Of a DNA stretch of 64,000 bases, positions 63,867-64,000 are shown one piece after another (the stretch's first letter is position 1; every line of letters starts with the position of its first letter). The notes beneath the pieces were generated by a model. That model worked only from the letters and a program-made list of their open reading frames with translations. It had not been told where the DNA came from and made no database searches. The translations under genes and the position numbers were made by a program. Origin of the DNA: Alphaproteobacteria bacterium. GTDB lineage: Bacteria > Pseudomonadota > Alphaproteobacteria > TMED109. Location: NCBI GenBank assembly GCA_022824395.1, contig JAJDZX010000040.1, positions 94,516 through 158,515 of the forward strand. The letters are read 5' to 3'.

Positions 63867-64000
63867 CCCGAAGTTCTGAGGGAGTTTCGGGGCTCCACTC
63901 GCCGTAAGTTGCTGAACGTTCAGGGCGTGGTCCCGCCGGGGGCGGCACGGGGCGCGTACAGTTGTAGTCACTAAACGTATTGACATGGCGCCACGCAGGC
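63867..64000. other. Right-hand end of the window
   Basis: 134 bp after the GntR-type gene. It contains a 10-bp palindrome TGAACGTTCA (63914-63923) and a perfect TTGACA -35-like hexamer at 63980-63985, the start of which may serve a gene outside the window. Nothing further can be said. Confidence 0.4.

Noticed and set aside
1..64000. CRISPR arrays, insertion sequences, prophage genes
   Set aside because: No regularly spaced repeats, transposase, integrase or phage structural motifs were seen.

Overview
The window is GC-rich (about two-thirds G+C by eye), gene-dense DNA from an alphaproteobacterium, most likely of the Rhodospirillales type. Two conserved blocks suggest this: argS / SPOR protein / nagZ / M50 protease / scpA / scpB on the minus strand (1-5157), and rpsP-rimM-trmD-rplS followed by leuC-leuD-leuB-asd on the plus strand (17936-24783). 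Many neighbouring genes overlap by 4 bp (ATGA, GTGA or TTGA), so long operons are the rule.

1-5157 is housekeeping (chromosome segregation, cell-wall recycling, arginyl-tRNA synthesis). 5192-14738 is a catabolic stretch between two housekeeping blocks: an HpcH/HpaI aldolase, a D-2-hydroxyacid dehydrogenase, an RraA-type aldolase, an outer-membrane barrel, tRNA-Glu(TTC), a PdxA-family dehydrogenase, two short-chain dehydrogenases, a histidinol-dehydrogenase paralogue resembling sulfopropanediol dehydrogenase HpsN, and an enolase-superfamily sugar-acid enzyme. 14826-24783 is again core metabolism: tsaD-gpsA, uppP, the ribosomal/tRNA-modification operon with an NnrU membrane protein inserted, leucine synthesis and asd. 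An MpaB-type oxygenase and an MMPL/RND exporter follow (25294-28973).

29275-63866 looks like a one-carbon / methylated-amine island. It holds (a) a first glutamine-synthetase-like ligase plus split glutamate-synthase-like complex (29275-33573), resembling glnT/glxBCD or gmaS/mgsABC of the N-methylglutamate pathway, next to two PhyH dioxygenases, a class V aminotransferase, an alpha/beta hydrolase and an isopenicillin-N-synthase-like oxygenase; (b) a complete mxaRSACKL operon (40482-46101), the maturation machinery of calcium methanol dehydrogenase, with no mxaF/J/G/I in the window; (c) a heterotetrameric sarcosine-oxidase / N-methylglutamate-dehydrogenase operon (46266-51480); (d) two AraC-type regulators with DJ-1-like domains, an Amt channel with a 72-aa membrane protein, and a separate FAD amine oxidoreductase; (e) a second, larger ligase / split-synthase operon (57677-62829) that ends in an uncharacterised 136-aa protein, with a GntR/FCD regulator divergent from it.

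The working model is a methylotrophic or methylated-amine-using bacterium. Ligases and synthases would attach an amine or methylamine to glutamate, the flavin heterotetramer would oxidise the N-methyl group, Amt would import ammonium or methylammonium, and MxaRSACKL would serve a methanol dehydrogenase encoded elsewhere. Substrates of the two ligase/synthase sets cannot be read from sequence; the second set and its small partner proteins are the best candidates for something undescribed. I saw no insertion sequence, prophage or CRISPR array.
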